This document shows positions 14,814 to 23,217 of a DNA stretch of 37,038 bases, piece after piece. The notes under the pieces are model-generated. The model was not told where the DNA came from, did not search any database, and saw nothing but the letters and a program-made list of their open reading frames with translations. The position numbers and the translations under genes are program-made. Each line of letters opens with the position of its first letter. Position 1 is the first letter of the stretch. Source of the stretch: Nostoc sp. GT001 (GTDB lineage Bacteria; Cyanobacteriota; Cyanobacteriia; Cyanobacteriales; Nostocaceae); NCBI RefSeq assembly GCF_030382115.1, contig NZ_JAUDRJ010000003.1, positions 4,266,639 through 4,303,676 of the forward strand, written 5' to 3'.

Positions 14814-16634
14814 CTAACTCAGAAGTTCTCCTGTTTCTTGCAGGGAGTGCAAGCGGCGGTAAATACCCTCGTGACGCAAGAGTTCGTCGTGGCTACCCAC
14901 TTCTACAATCTTTCCTTGCTCTAGAACGACAATTTTATCTGCTTCCCGTACTGTGCTTAAACGGTGGGCAATAACAATCGTGGTGCAAGTGCCCTGAATC
15001 GATCGCATCGCTAGCTGAATTGAACGCTCAGACTCATAATCTAAACTAGAGGTGGCTTCGTCAAAAATCAGCACGTCTGGTTCCACTAACAACGCCCTAG
15101 CAATTCCTAAGCGTTGTCTTTGTCCTCCAGATAACCTGACACCTCGTTCTCCCACCACGGTGTAATAACCTTGGGGTAAGTGCTGCACTACTTCATCGAC
15201 TCTGGCAATTCTACAGGCTTCCTTAACCTGCTCCAAACTGGCATTTGTTCTGCCATAAGTCAGGTTATCCAAGATAGTACCGTTGAAAACGTCTACTTCT
15301 TGGTGAACGATCGCTAGCCTTCGTCTATACTTACCTACATTCAAAGTGCGAATATCTTGACCATCAATCAGAATTTGACCTGATTGAGGTTCAAAATATC
15401 GCAACAGCAATTTCACTAAAGTAGACTTACCAGAACCGGAACGCCCCACTAATGCCACTGTTTGGTATGGCTCAATCAACAAGTTGATATCTTGCAAAAC
15501 TTGACGGTTGGGATCATATCCAAAACTGACGTGTGATAACTCGACTTTTCCAGTAAATTTATAAGGTGATTCTGTCTGGTTACTCTCTTCTAAAAGACTA
15601 GCTGAATCAGATGCAGTTGGCTCTTGGAGAAATTCGTGAAACCGCAACATTGAAGAATAACGACGGGCAAAAATTTCTGCCAAATTGCTAATAGGTTCTA
15701 ATTCGGCATAAGCCATGCTAGAAAGAGTTAAAGTCATAACAAAGTGACCCAGAGAAATTCTTCCGTCTGCGGTTGCTGCGAGAGTCATACCCAGAATAGT
15801 AAAGACGCAGAACTGAATTACAGTTCTTTGCCAAGTAGCCAGTTTCGTATAACCTTTGTGGACACGATACTCAACCACCATTAATTCGCGATCCAAACGT
15901 TGCTTTTGCCGCTTCAGTTCGTTAGCTTCTGTGGCAAATGCTTTCACCGTTTTGATGTTGGTGATCAGTTCCGAATTGCGACTTTCAGTATCCTCTCCAT
16001 ATTTATCCAGAATAGTTTCGTGCCAAATTAGCTGCTTTAAATCTTTCAAGGTAAAGCTAAGAATAAGCACAAAGGAAATCAGATATAAAATCGCAATTCG
16101 CCACTCAATCACTAAGATAAATACGAAAATTCCCAGCACCCGAACTAGTTTAGGAATCAACTGCCCCGCAATTTCAGGGTATGTAAAAGTGTGGTTAGAG
16201 ATACCTCTAGCTATTCTTCCAGCGATGCGTCCAGGGTTATTTTCATCATAAAATTCTAGTGGAAGAGTGAGAATTTTTTCTATGGCTGTTTGGGCTTTCT
16301 GCCGACGCAACCTTAAGGTTATATCCCAATGAAACCAGTGGGTTAACCAAGGTTGTGTTGGCGCTCTCACTACAGTGACAAGGAAAACTAAACCCAGCAA
16401 TAAACTCAAAGATAGAGTTTTAGTAACTGGATAATTAGTGATGTCCGAAAAAGTTGCGATCGCACTTTGAAGTGGTTTGTCCAAAGGTTGAGCAGACAAA
16501 ACGTTTAATATCTGCCCGATCGCATAAGGAACAACTAAATCAATAATTTCGTAAACGCTGGATGCTGCGATACTAAAGAGACTCAGCTTCCAGTCAGAGC
16601 GAAAGTAATTGACAATATCTTGAAATTTAGCCAT
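14814..16634 (-). CDS. ABC half-transporter (membrane domain fused to ATPase)
   Basis: The start chosen is ATG 16634 (606 residues); a GTG three codons upstream is also possible. The first ~330 residues form a six-span type IV exporter domain. The ATPase has Walker A GRSGSGKST (Lys403), Q-loop HQEV, signature LSGGQRQR, Walker B DVLIFDEATSSLD and switch His in IAHRLSTV. This is the layout of MsbA/heavy-metal-tolerance-like exporters that act as homodimers. Substrate cannot be told from sequence: lipid, peptide, drug or polysaccharide precursor are all possible. It ends at a terminator-like hairpin. The next minus-strand gene upstream, an exported protein, ends 88 bp away. Confidence 0.9.
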   Translation of the reverse strand: MAKFQDIVNYFRSDWKLSLFSIAASSVYEIIDLVVPYAIGQILNVLSAQPLDKPLQSAIATFSDITNYPVTKTLSLSLLLGLVFLVTVVRAPTQPWLTHWFHWDITLRLRRQKAQTAIEKILTLPLEFYDENNPGRIAGRIARGISNHTFTYPEIAGQLIPKLVRVLGIFVFILVIEWRIAILYLISFVLILSFTLKDLKQLIWHETILDKYGEDTESRNSELITNIKTVKAFATEANELKRQKQRLDRELMVVEYRVHKGYTKLATWQRTVIQFCVFTILGMTLAATADGRISLGHFVMTLTLSSMAYAELEPISNLAEIFARRYSSMLRFHEFLQEPTASDSASLLEESNQTESPYKFTGKVELSHVSFGYDPNRQVLQDINLLIEPYQTVALVGRSGSGKSTLVKLLLRYFEPQSGQILIDGQDIRTLNVGKYRRRLAIVHQEVDVFNGTILDNLTYGRTNASLEQVKEACRIARVDEVVQHLPQGYYTVVGERGVRLSGGQRQRLGIARALLVEPDVLIFDEATSSLDYESERSIQLAMRSIQGTCTTIVIAHRLSTVREADKIVVLEQGKIVEVGSHDELLRHEGIYRRLHSLQETGELLS

Positions 16635-16721
16635 GATGCACACCGTCCAAGAGCGCGATCGTAAACTTGGAATTTATATACTACAGACGTATTACAAAGT
16701 AGTCAAGAGCTAGATGACAAA

Positions 16722-17513
16722 TCACCCTTTGGGAGTAGTTGGTAGTTCTTGAGGGAAAAATTCGAGGCGATAGCGGTAGAGAGCAACTGGTCGAGAACCG
16801 GCTTTAAAGTAATCTGGATCTTGGGGTGAAAGATAGACAGCAGTTACTTGATCTGCCTCAATCGCCGGATTGGATTTTGGAAGTTTATGATAAGCCGTAG
16901 TAGATTCTACAGAGTTTAAATAAGGGCGCGAACCGCCTTTAAATAGTTGTTGAAACACTTCTGTGGTGATGAACTTACCATTAGGGGTAGTTTCTGTGGC
17001 GCGTGCAGTCACAATGGAAACTAGTTGGCGACTGCTACGCAAGAATGTAATTTGACGATTAGGTGAATCTGGATCTACTTTGACTGATAACACTGCTTCA
17101 TCCCCTAAATAAGCCCTTGCCAAATTCAAGCTATTAAATGCTCTATCCGCTACTAAGTTGGGGGATTTATCATCTATCTCAGGTAATATTTTTAACCAAG
17201 GAGTATGTGCTTGCTCCTTCACAAATCTTACAACAAAACTCACAGGCTGATTTAATTGTCGGCGATTACCTTCAAATCCTGGTGTTACAATCTCTGGTGC
17301 CAAAGGTGCAGCTAAATCTACTAAGGTACTTGTAACTTTCCAAGTACCAGACATCCATTCAGGGTAAACTAAATCACCCGAAGCCGATTGCACTGAAGTT
17401 AGTTTTTCCCATTGGGGAAAATTTGCTAACCTTTCAGACAACTCTCCTGCTAAAGCATCGCCACCCCAGATAAGGAATAAAAATAGCAAGCAAAAACTCC
17501 AAATTACCTTCAT
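16722..17513 (-). CDS. Exported conserved protein, DUF6816-like
   Basis: The start chosen is ATG 17513 (263 residues) because it gives a clean signal peptide (MKVIWSFCLLFLFLIWGGDALA, cleavage after ALA); ATG 17522 and TTG 17528 are in frame. The mature part begins ELSERLANFPQWEKL, then DLVYPEWMSGTWKVTSTLVDLAAPLAPEIVTPGFE, a lipocalin-like opening (WxxGxWxVTSTL) seen in cyanobacterial and plastid lumen proteins. I assign it to DUF6816 with reservation. Location is periplasm or thylakoid lumen. It is divergent from the ccmK gene (126 bp between starts), so the promoters may overlap. Confidence 0.65.
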   Translation of the reverse strand: MKVIWSFCLLFLFLIWGGDALAGELSERLANFPQWEKLTSVQSASGDLVYPEWMSGTWKVTSTLVDLAAPLAPEIVTPGFEGNRRQLNQPVSFVVRFVKEQAHTPWLKILPEIDDKSPNLVADRAFNSLNLARAYLGDEAVLSVKVDPDSPNRQITFLRSSRQLVSIVTARATETTPNGKFITTEVFQQLFKGGSRPYLNSVESTTAYHKLPKSNPAIEADQVTAVYLSPQDPDYFKAGSRPVALYRYRLEFFPQELPTTPKG

Positions 17514-17638
17514 TACAAGCATTAGCAATTTTGTATTTAATGGTTATTGTTTATCGATTAAAAATTAAGTAATTTTCTGTAATAAATTAAAACTTTGTAG
17601 TGAGATAATTAGCCCTATCCCGAATTTATAGTAATAGC

Positions 17639-17977
17639 ATGACATTGGCATTAGGCATGATTGAAGTTTATGGCGTTCCCGCAGCAGTGGAAGTGGGAGA
17701 TGCCATGTGTAAAGCTGCCCGTGTAACCCTTGTTGGTTATGAAAACACTGATTTGGGACGAATTACTGTCTTAATTCGAGGAGCTGTAGGCGAAGTGAAT
17801 GTAGCAGTGACAGCAGGATTAAAGGCGGTGCTGCGAGTTGACGGTGGCGAGGTACTTTCTAATCACATTATTCCCCGTCCCCACGAAAATTTAGAATATA
17901 TTTTACCGATTCATCGCAGCGTTAATATCGAGCAGTTCAGTGCAGATATCCGATTTCCTCCACCCTTATCAGTTTAG
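17639..17977 (+). CDS. ccmK: CcmK-type carboxysome shell hexamer (BMC protein), atypical pore
   Basis: This 112-residue single-BMC-domain protein matches CcmK throughout: GMIEVYGVPAAVEVGDAM, KAARVTLVGYE, VNVAVTAGLKAVLRV and PRPHENLEYILPI. It should form hexameric tiles of the beta-carboxysome shell. In CcmK1/2 the pore loop at residues 36-40 reads KIGSG; here it is NTDLG, losing the pore Lys and adding an Asp, so metabolite selectivity probably differs. This and its location away from other ccm genes point to an accessory paralogue (CcmK3-6 type); which one cannot be settled here. The C-terminal tail (SADIRFPPPLSV) is short. No strong Shine-Dalgarno precedes the ATG. It is convergent with the next gene, with 5 bp between stops. 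Confidence 0.87.
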   Translation: MTLALGMIEVYGVPAAVEVGDAMCKAARVTLVGYENTDLGRITVLIRGAVGEVNVAVTAGLKAVLRVDGGEVLSNHIIPRPHENLEYILPIHRSVNIEQFSADIRFPPPLSV

Positions 17978-17982
17978 CTGTA

Positions 17983-18387
17983 TTAAATTTCTGCTGGTAA
18001 AGGTTGCCAAACTTCGCCATACTTCTCTTTTAGAGTTTGCCAAGCTTCCACTTGTCCTGGTTCATATTCTCCCGGTTTACCCCATTGTAAAAAGAGGCTT
18101 AAAGCAGATTCCTGTTTATCATCTAAAAACCGGATGGCATAAGTTGTAAAGTTACCCCTCTTCGCTTCACCTGTTTCAAATTTAACCTGAGTGATTTTAT
18201 CCATATTCAAGTGAAACTCAAAGCCTTCAGTATGCATATTCGCATACTTTCCTTTAGGCAATTCTGCATAAAATAACTTTTCTACCTTACCTCGTGCTTC
18301 TAAAACAGCAGCGCTACTAGTAACAATTAAACGCAACGTTCCAAGAGTCTCGCAAGCTTCTAAAAATTCTTTCAAAGTAGTACTCAT
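17983..18387 (-). CDS. Small ChuX/HutX-like (heme-utilisation fold) protein
   Basis: The start chosen is ATG 18387 (134 residues); a TTG codon directly upstream is less likely. A Shine-Dalgarno-like AAAGGA lies about 11-16 nt upstream. The sequence (TLKEFLEACETLGTLRLIVTSSAAVLEA, FEFHLNMDKITQVKFET, SLFLQWGKPGEYEPGQVEAWQTLKEKYG) resembles the half-size heme-utilisation fold proteins of cyanobacteria, which relate in fold to ChuX/HutX heme carriers. The family link is from memory of similar structure-determined Anabaena proteins. A heme role is inference; no clear axial His or CP motif stands out beyond the His in FHLN. It follows phoH on the same strand by about 49 bp and may be cotranscribed. 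Confidence 0.55.
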   Translation of the reverse strand: MSTTLKEFLEACETLGTLRLIVTSSAAVLEARGKVEKLFYAELPKGKYANMHTEGFEFHLNMDKITQVKFETGEAKRGNFTTYAIRFLDDKQESALSLFLQWGKPGEYEPGQVEAWQTLKEKYGEVWQPLPAEI

Positions 18388-18436
18388 CAATTGTTATCCT
18401 TTGTCAGTTTTTTCACTAATGACTAATGCCCAATCC

Positions 18437-19390
18437 CTATTTTTCATATTGTTCATAAGCAGCGACAATACGCTGAACTAGAGGATGGCGCACGACATCT
18501 CTTTGGGAAAATTCGCAAAAGGCAATGCCTTCAACGTGTTTTAAAATTTGTAAAGCCACTCCTAAACCCGATTGTTGATGAAGCGGTAAATCAGTTTGTG
18601 TCATGTCGCCTGTAATCACCATCCGCGAACGGAAACCCAAACGAGTCAAAACCATTTTCATCTGAGCGGGTGTAGTATTTTGAGCTTCATCGACAATTAT
18701 AAAAGCGTTATTGAGAGTGCGTCCCCGCATATAGGCGAGTGGTGCGACTTCAATCACACCGCGTTCCATTAAACTGGGTATTTTTTCTGGGTCGATGAAT
18801 TCATAAATAGCATCGTAAAGTGGGCGAAGATAAGGATTAACTTTCTGCTGTAAATCTCCAGGCAAAAAACCGAGTTTTTCACCGGCTTCGACGGCAGGGC
18901 GAGTTAAAATTAGCTTTTCCACTTGGTTGGCAAGGAGTGCTTGCACGGCGACAACAACAGCGAGATAAGTCTTGCCGGTACCAGCAGGGCCAATTCCAAA
19001 GGTGAGATCGCGTCTACGGAGTGCGTCGATATATTGGCGCTGGCGGAAGGTTTTGGCACGGACTTCTTCACCGCGGCGACTTTTGGCGAGGACATCTCGC
19101 TGTAAATCTTGCAGTTCCCCTTGCCGATCGCTATCTATGGCTTGACGGGCTGTTAAAATATCGGCACTGGAAATAGTATTGCCTTTAATCCAGAGGTCTT
19201 CAAGCGATCGCACTAATCGAGAAGCCAGATCAATTTGCTTTTCAGTACCAGAAATCACTAATTCTTGCCCGCGTAGCACTAAAGCGGCTCCTGTTTGCCG
19301 AGATAGGATTTTGAGATTTTCTTCTCCATCTCCTGCAAGAGCGATCGCACTGGGAACATTCGGCAGCTGAATTGTTAAGGCACCTGCCAT
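18437..19390 (-). CDS. phoH: PhoH-family ATPase
   Basis: The start chosen is ATG 19390 (317 residues) because MAGALTIQLPNVPSAIALAG resembles the usual PhoH opening; a TTG at 19426 would add 12 residues. An N-terminal KH-like region (NLKILSRQTGAALVLRGQELVISG) is followed by the ATPase: Walker A GPAGTGKT (134-141 from this start), LTRPAVEAGEKLGFLPGDLQQKV, Walker B FIIVDEAQNTTPAQMKM and ITGDMTQTDLP. PhoH proteins are P-loop ATPases tied to RNA metabolism and ribosome maturation, often near ybeY; ybeY is not in this window. It lies downstream of ffh, rpsP and the KH gene on the same strand, but a 502-bp repeat-filled gap makes separate transcription likely. Confidence 0.93.
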   Translation of the reverse strand: MAGALTIQLPNVPSAIALAGDGEENLKILSRQTGAALVLRGQELVISGTEKQIDLASRLVRSLEDLWIKGNTISSADILTARQAIDSDRQGELQDLQRDVLAKSRRGEEVRAKTFRQRQYIDALRRRDLTFGIGPAGTGKTYLAVVVAVQALLANQVEKLILTRPAVEAGEKLGFLPGDLQQKVNPYLRPLYDAIYEFIDPEKIPSLMERGVIEVAPLAYMRGRTLNNAFIIVDEAQNTTPAQMKMVLTRLGFRSRMVITGDMTQTDLPLHQQSGLGVALQILKHVEGIAFCEFSQRDVVRHPLVQRIVAAYEQYEK

Positions 19391-19492
19391 AGTATTTCTT
19401 AATTGGTGAGGATCTGTATTTGACAAAGGTTAATTTTTTCTTGCTAAGGGATCTGCGGGTTAATAGTGTCCCAGCCAGGAGGGTTTCGACAC

Positions 19493-19556
19493 TTCGACTG
19501 CGCTCAGTGCATCGCTGCGCTCAACTCTCGACATCTGAGGGTTGAGCGCAGTCGAA
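19493..19556. repeat. Nested palindromic repeat
   Basis: TTCGACTGCGCTCA at 19493-19506 is exactly inverted at 19543-19556, and an inner arm CTGCGCTCAA also pairs with TTGAGCGCAG. The core CACTTCGACTGCGCTCAGTG is the same motif as in the 32-bp repeats at 9567-9734 with one change. It occupies part of the 19391-19892 gap, which holds no gene. Confidence 0.75.
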
Positions 19557-19660
19557 ACTCGGTTTATTGGTACTTTATTTTCACGCAAGTCCCTAACGGC
19601 GAAATTATGTTTTTATTACCTAACATTTTGAAAAATTTTTGTAATAAATGAATCATCCCT

Positions 19661-19780
19661 AGGGGCGTACAGCTTGCCCTCATCCCCTAACCCCTTCTCC
19701 CTGTAGGGAGAAGGGGAACTGGAGAATTTACTCCCCTCTCCTATGTTGGGAGAGGGGCCGGGGGTGAGGGCATAGCCCCT
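19661..19780. repeat. GC-rich inverted-repeat element
   Basis: Outer ends AGGGGC (19661) and GCCCCT (19780) are inverted. Inside, GCCCTCATCCCC pairs with GGGGTGAGGGC, and CCCCTTCTCCC (19691-19701) pairs exactly with 19706-19716. It looks like a non-coding repetitive element; transcribed in either direction it would fold into a branched hairpin. Confidence 0.7.
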
Positions 19781-19892
19781 ACTGGTGAAGAGTCCAAAAA
19801 AAGATTTTTAAATCTTTTTGCTACTTTCCATCTTTATAAAAATTCTGAGCGGAGGTAACAACAACCGCTCAGACTTGCTCTTTAGTTTCAAC

Positions 19893-20324
19893 CTAGCGGA
19901 GGCGTGGTTTAACAATGGGTTTAGGCTCATCATTTCGCGGTTCTCTCTTAGTCGGCGGTGGCGATCGCTCTTCTGTCTCTTCATCAAAAGACATACCCTC
20001 GCGGCCCGGCGTGGTGCTGCCGTAGATATCCAGGTATGTTGATTGCCCAGCTGCGGCTGCGGCTGCGGCAATTACTGTACGAATCGCCTGAATATTGCGT
20101 CCCCCTCGACCAAACACTTTTCCTTTATCTGTGCTTTCAAAGGCGATGCGAACCCAAACCCGGTTGAGGGCCTGAGAAATTTCACAATCGACACTTAATG
20201 TCTCTGGAGATTCCAAAAACGGCTGCACCAAAAACCGAACCAGCTCAACATAGTTGGGGCTAGCTGTTGGGAGTTTTGTTCCGAAATTATGATGCGGCTG
20301 TTGCACTGACCTGCTCAAAAACAT
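19893..20324 (-). CDS. khpA: KH-domain RNA-binding protein (KhpA-like)
   Basis: Up to 143 residues. The KH domain includes [27 protein letters not shown] and the RNA-binding loop [16 protein letters not shown] (GRGG at 72-75). A longer, charged C-terminal tail ([22 protein letters not shown]) is absent from the ~76-residue KhpA of Firmicutes. The farthest start (ATG 20324) overlaps rpsP by 38 bp; GTG 20306 would give a smaller overlap and is equally plausible, since the conserved part begins only near residue 22. The order ffh-rpsP-KH is conserved in many bacteria. The overlap suggests translational coupling with S16. Confidence 0.85.
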   Translation of the reverse strand: MFLSRSVQQPHHNFGTKLPTASPNYVELVRFLVQPFLESPETLSVDCEISQALNRVWVRIAFESTDKGKVFGRGGRNIQAIRTVIAAAAAAAGQSTYLDIYGSTTPGREGMSFDEETEERSPPPTKREPRNDEPKPIVKPRLR

Positions 20325-20547
20325 TAGCTTTTACTAGAATGCGACGAACGGTGTCAGTGGGTTGAGCGCCTTGTTGTAGTCGCTTGACGATACCGGGAAC
20401 GTCTAGTCGCACTTCATCAGTTCTGGGGTTATAAAAACCCAATTCTTCTAAGGGACGGCCATCGCGGCGAGCGAGGTTGTTAATGGCGACAATGCGGTAA
20501 CTTGCTTCCCGCTTTTTACCGAATCGTTTCAAGCGCAGTTTGATCAT
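20287..20547 (-). CDS. rpsP: 30S ribosomal protein bS16
   Basis: An 86-residue protein with the canonical S16 text: [44 protein letters not shown] and [13 protein letters not shown]16 is a small-subunit assembly protein. The ATG at 20547 is certain from the conserved MIKLRL start. It lies between ffh (328 bp upstream) and the KH gene, which overlaps its 3' end. Confidence 0.97.
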   Translation of the reverse strand: MIKLRLKRFGKKREASYRIVAINNLARRDGRPLEELGFYNPRTDEVRLDVPGIVKRLQQGAQPTDTVRRILVKANVFEQVSATAAS

Positions 20548-20769
20548 GGTTGAAGAATCATTCTCCTGTTGTTAGATATTAGTTAGCAACTAATTGGTGA
20601 GGAAGTATCCTAAATGTGGCTATTGCCAAGAAATTGAGGGTTAGTTTCCTCTGCTGATAAATTCTGAGGTCGAAATGCTAATTTTAGCACTGCCTAGCAT
20701 TTGCTGCTATTTGTCATTAGTCCTTTGTCATTTGTCATTGGTAATAGACTTATTGCCAAAGTCCATAAC

Positions 20770-20836
20770 ACCCCACCCCCAACCCCTCCCCGCAAGCGGG
20801 GAGGGGAGACAAAGCATAGCTTTGGCGGGGTGGGGT
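20770..20836. repeat. Nested GC-rich hairpin in the ffh-rpsP gap
   Basis: The outer arm ACCCCACCCC (20770-20779) pairs with 20827-20836; the inner arm CCCCTCCCCGC (20783-20793) pairs exactly with 20796-20806. Lying 40 bp past the ffh stop, it may act as a terminator for ffh. The rest of the 20548-20875 gap has TTTGTCATT repeats at ~20708-20740. Confidence 0.7.
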
Positions 20837-20875
20837 TCTTATTTTTGATTTATGCAAGAGCCCCATGCCCAATAA

Positions 20876-22342
20876 TTAAAGATTACCAAAGCCTTTTTTC
20901 TTTTTATCTTTGGGTTTTTTCTTTTTCGTGGCTGGGACACCATCATAACCTCGCCATCCGGGGGCTGCGGGACGATTACCAGCGCCTGCGAAGGCATTAC
21001 CCATGCCACCGCCACCGCCGAACATTCCCGGCATTCCAGGGAAGCCACCTTGGCCCATTTGCTGCATGAGCGATCGCATTTTTTGGAAATCACCTACCAA
21101 TTTGCTGACATCTGACTCTCTATAGCCTGAGCCAGCAGCAATCCGCCGCCGCCGGCTGGGAGAACTGGCTAATAAATCGGGGTCGTGGCGTTCTTGGCGA
21201 GTCATGGAGTTAATCATCGCCTCACAGCGCTTTAACTGGGTTTCTCCCTGCTTGAGTTGATCGTCTGAAAGCTTGTTCATCCCTGGAATCATCTTGATCA
21301 AGCCTCCCAGAGAACCCATGTTCTTCAGCATTCGCAACTGCTTGAGAAAGTCAGTAAAGTCAAACTTTGCTGACAGGATTTTCTCCTGCATTTTCTCAGC
21401 ATCGGCTAAATCAAACTCTTCTTGGGCTTTTTCTACCAGGGTTAACACATCGCCCATTCCCAAAATCCGCGATGCCATGCGATCGGGATAAAACGGTTGC
21501 AGTGCCTCGACTTTTTCACCTACGCCCACAAATTTAATCGGTGCTCCCGAAATCTTTCGCACCGAAAGCGCAGCACCACCACGGCTATCACCATCTAATT
21601 TGGTGAGAATCGCTCCAGTAATTCCGATCTGTTCGTGGAAAGTGCGGGTAAGATTTGCGGCCTCTTGACCAGTCATCGCATCCACCACCAACAGAGTTTC
21701 ATGGGGTTGGACGGTTGCTTTGATGCGGGCTAATTCCGCCATCATATCTTCGTCAATTTGCAGGCGACCAGCAGTATCAATAATTACTGTGTTTACATTT
21801 TCTGCCCTGGCGCGTTCTACACCTTGCCTTGCAATTTCTACGGGATCGGCGTCGCTTCCTAGTTCAAAGACTGGTACGTCAATTTGCTTACCCAAGGTTA
21901 GCAACTGATCGATCGCTGCTGGGCGATATACGTCTGTCGCCACCAACAAGCAGCTACGCTCTAATTTTCTCAGATGTAAGGCTAACTTAGCGGTAGCTGT
22001 GGTTTTACCAGTACCTTGCAACCCAGCCATCAGAATAATAGTAGGCTGTTCTGGTGCTTCTGCAATGGGAACATTTTCGTCTCCCATCACCTGCACCAGT
22101 TCATCATGAACAATTTTGATGAACTGTTGGTCAGGTCGCACGCCGATAATCACCTCGGCTCCCTGTGCCTTGGCTTCGACTTCGCTAATAAAATCTTTGA
22201 CTACCTGGAGATTGACATCTGCTTCCAACAGGGCGCGGCGCACTTCGCGCAATGCATCTTGAATGTTGGATTGAGAAATTTTGTCCTGTCCCCGCAGTTT
22301 TTTCCAGGCGGATTCTAAACGGTCAGATAATGCATCAAACAT
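20876..22342 (-). CDS. ffh: Signal recognition particle protein Ffh (SRP54)
   Basis: This 488-residue protein has an N-domain (1-~90), then GTPase motifs: G1 GLQGTGKT (107-114), DTAGRLQID, TKLDGDSRGGAAL and GVGEKVEALQPF. The M domain (LGGLIKMIPGMNKLSD, then RRRRIAAGSG) binds 4.5S RNA and signal sequences. The tail is Met/Gly-rich (MPGMFGGGGGMGNAF) and ends KKKKGFGNL; the length is slightly greater than E. coli Ffh. It targets membrane and exported proteins cotranslationally. It heads the conserved ffh-rpsP-KH run. The gap upstream (22343-22851) contains HIP1-like sites and a MITE. Confidence 0.97.
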   Translation of the reverse strand: MFDALSDRLESAWKKLRGQDKISQSNIQDALREVRRALLEADVNLQVVKDFISEVEAKAQGAEVIIGVRPDQQFIKIVHDELVQVMGDENVPIAEAPEQPTIILMAGLQGTGKTTATAKLALHLRKLERSCLLVATDVYRPAAIDQLLTLGKQIDVPVFELGSDADPVEIARQGVERARAENVNTVIIDTAGRLQIDEDMMAELARIKATVQPHETLLVVDAMTGQEAANLTRTFHEQIGITGAILTKLDGDSRGGAALSVRKISGAPIKFVGVGEKVEALQPFYPDRMASRILGMGDVLTLVEKAQEEFDLADAEKMQEKILSAKFDFTDFLKQLRMLKNMGSLGGLIKMIPGMNKLSDDQLKQGETQLKRCEAMINSMTRQERHDPDLLASSPSRRRRIAAGSGYRESDVSKLVGDFQKMRSLMQQMGQGGFPGMPGMFGGGGGMGNAFAGAGNRPAAPGWRGYDGVPATKKKKPKDKKKKGFGNL

Positions 22343-22540
22343 AATGTAATTACAGGTAGTTCGCCAATGGGGAATTCTAAACCGCCGATGAATGCGATCG
22401 CGAATTTCCGCTAAAGTTTTAACGTGCTATCTACCAGCTTAGTATTTTTCACCGCGACTGTAGCAACCAGATACTGAGCATGGGGCATCCGATGCTTGAA
22501 TACTCGCTAATGCAACCCGATCGCGGCGATCGCTAATTCG

Positions 22541-22687
22541 TAATAACCCAAGTTGCTAGTTACTCTTTTAGACGAGCACTAGGGGTCACTTAAGGAGTAA
22601 AATCCCCTCCAGTGAGAAAATTGGCGATTGCGCTAATTTCTGGATGAAAAGCACCCAGATTTTGATAACCCGCAACTTGGGTTATTA
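22541..22687. mobile_element. 147-bp MITE with perfect 16-bp inverted ends
   Basis: TAATAACCCAAGTTGC at 22541-22556 is exactly inverted at 22672-22687. The interior has no coding capacity. No clear target duplication beyond the terminal TA was found. It lies directly left of the integrase remnant. Confidence 0.75.
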
Positions 22688-22851
22688 GATAAGTGTTGTG
22701 CGTGAGTCAATATCCTGACTGTCTAATCTCTTTCCCTCTAATCAACCACGGCGCGATCACTCTCTCCCTTTTCTCCAATTTTGACAAAACCGCAATCGCT
22801 GATACGAATGGCAGTAATCCCAGTTCACTAAATCCTGGTATTGGTCGATAG

Positions 22852-23196
22852 GTGCGTGGAGAGAGTGAGGCAAACGCTAGGATTTTGAGAACAGCTTGCA
22901 AACAAGTTGGGATAATTGGCGTGAGTATCCACAGCTTCAGGCGTAACGCGCTCACCCAGATGAGTAATGCTGGTATCCCACTGCGGGTAATTCAGGAAAT
23001 TTCGGGACATCGGAATTTAGAACAGTTGCAGAAATATTTGGAAGTGACTGACGAGCAGGTGTTAGGAGCAGCGGCTAGCTTGGCTATGTTATCGCCTGTG
23101 GTGGAACCGTTATTAAGAATAGAAGAGGCTTCATCACACCAACAAGCCAAAGTAAACACCAAACGACAGGACAAAAAAGCTTCTCCCTCTCCATAA
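22852..23196 (+). pseudogene. Tyrosine-recombinase (integrase) remnant
   Basis: The 114-residue stretch from GTG 22852 contains only the C-terminal end of a phage-type integrase. It has ARILRTACKQVGI, then the box with catalytic Arg (HSFRRNALTQMSNAGIPLRVIQEISGH) and the nucleophile Tyr in LQKYLEVTDEQV. The same frame continues upstream (NPGIGR, like the usual FPG.R segment) but is broken by TAG at 22849, and no N-terminal or first-Arg half is present. It is therefore non-functional. It marks the left edge of an AT-rich islet of unusual genes. Confidence 0.78.
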
Positions 23197-23217
23197 GTAA
23201 ACCCAAAGCATCACCTA

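Noticed and set aside
15856..16251. 131-codon plus-strand frame
   Set aside because: It lies wholly inside the membrane domain of the well-supported ABC transporter gene on the other strand.
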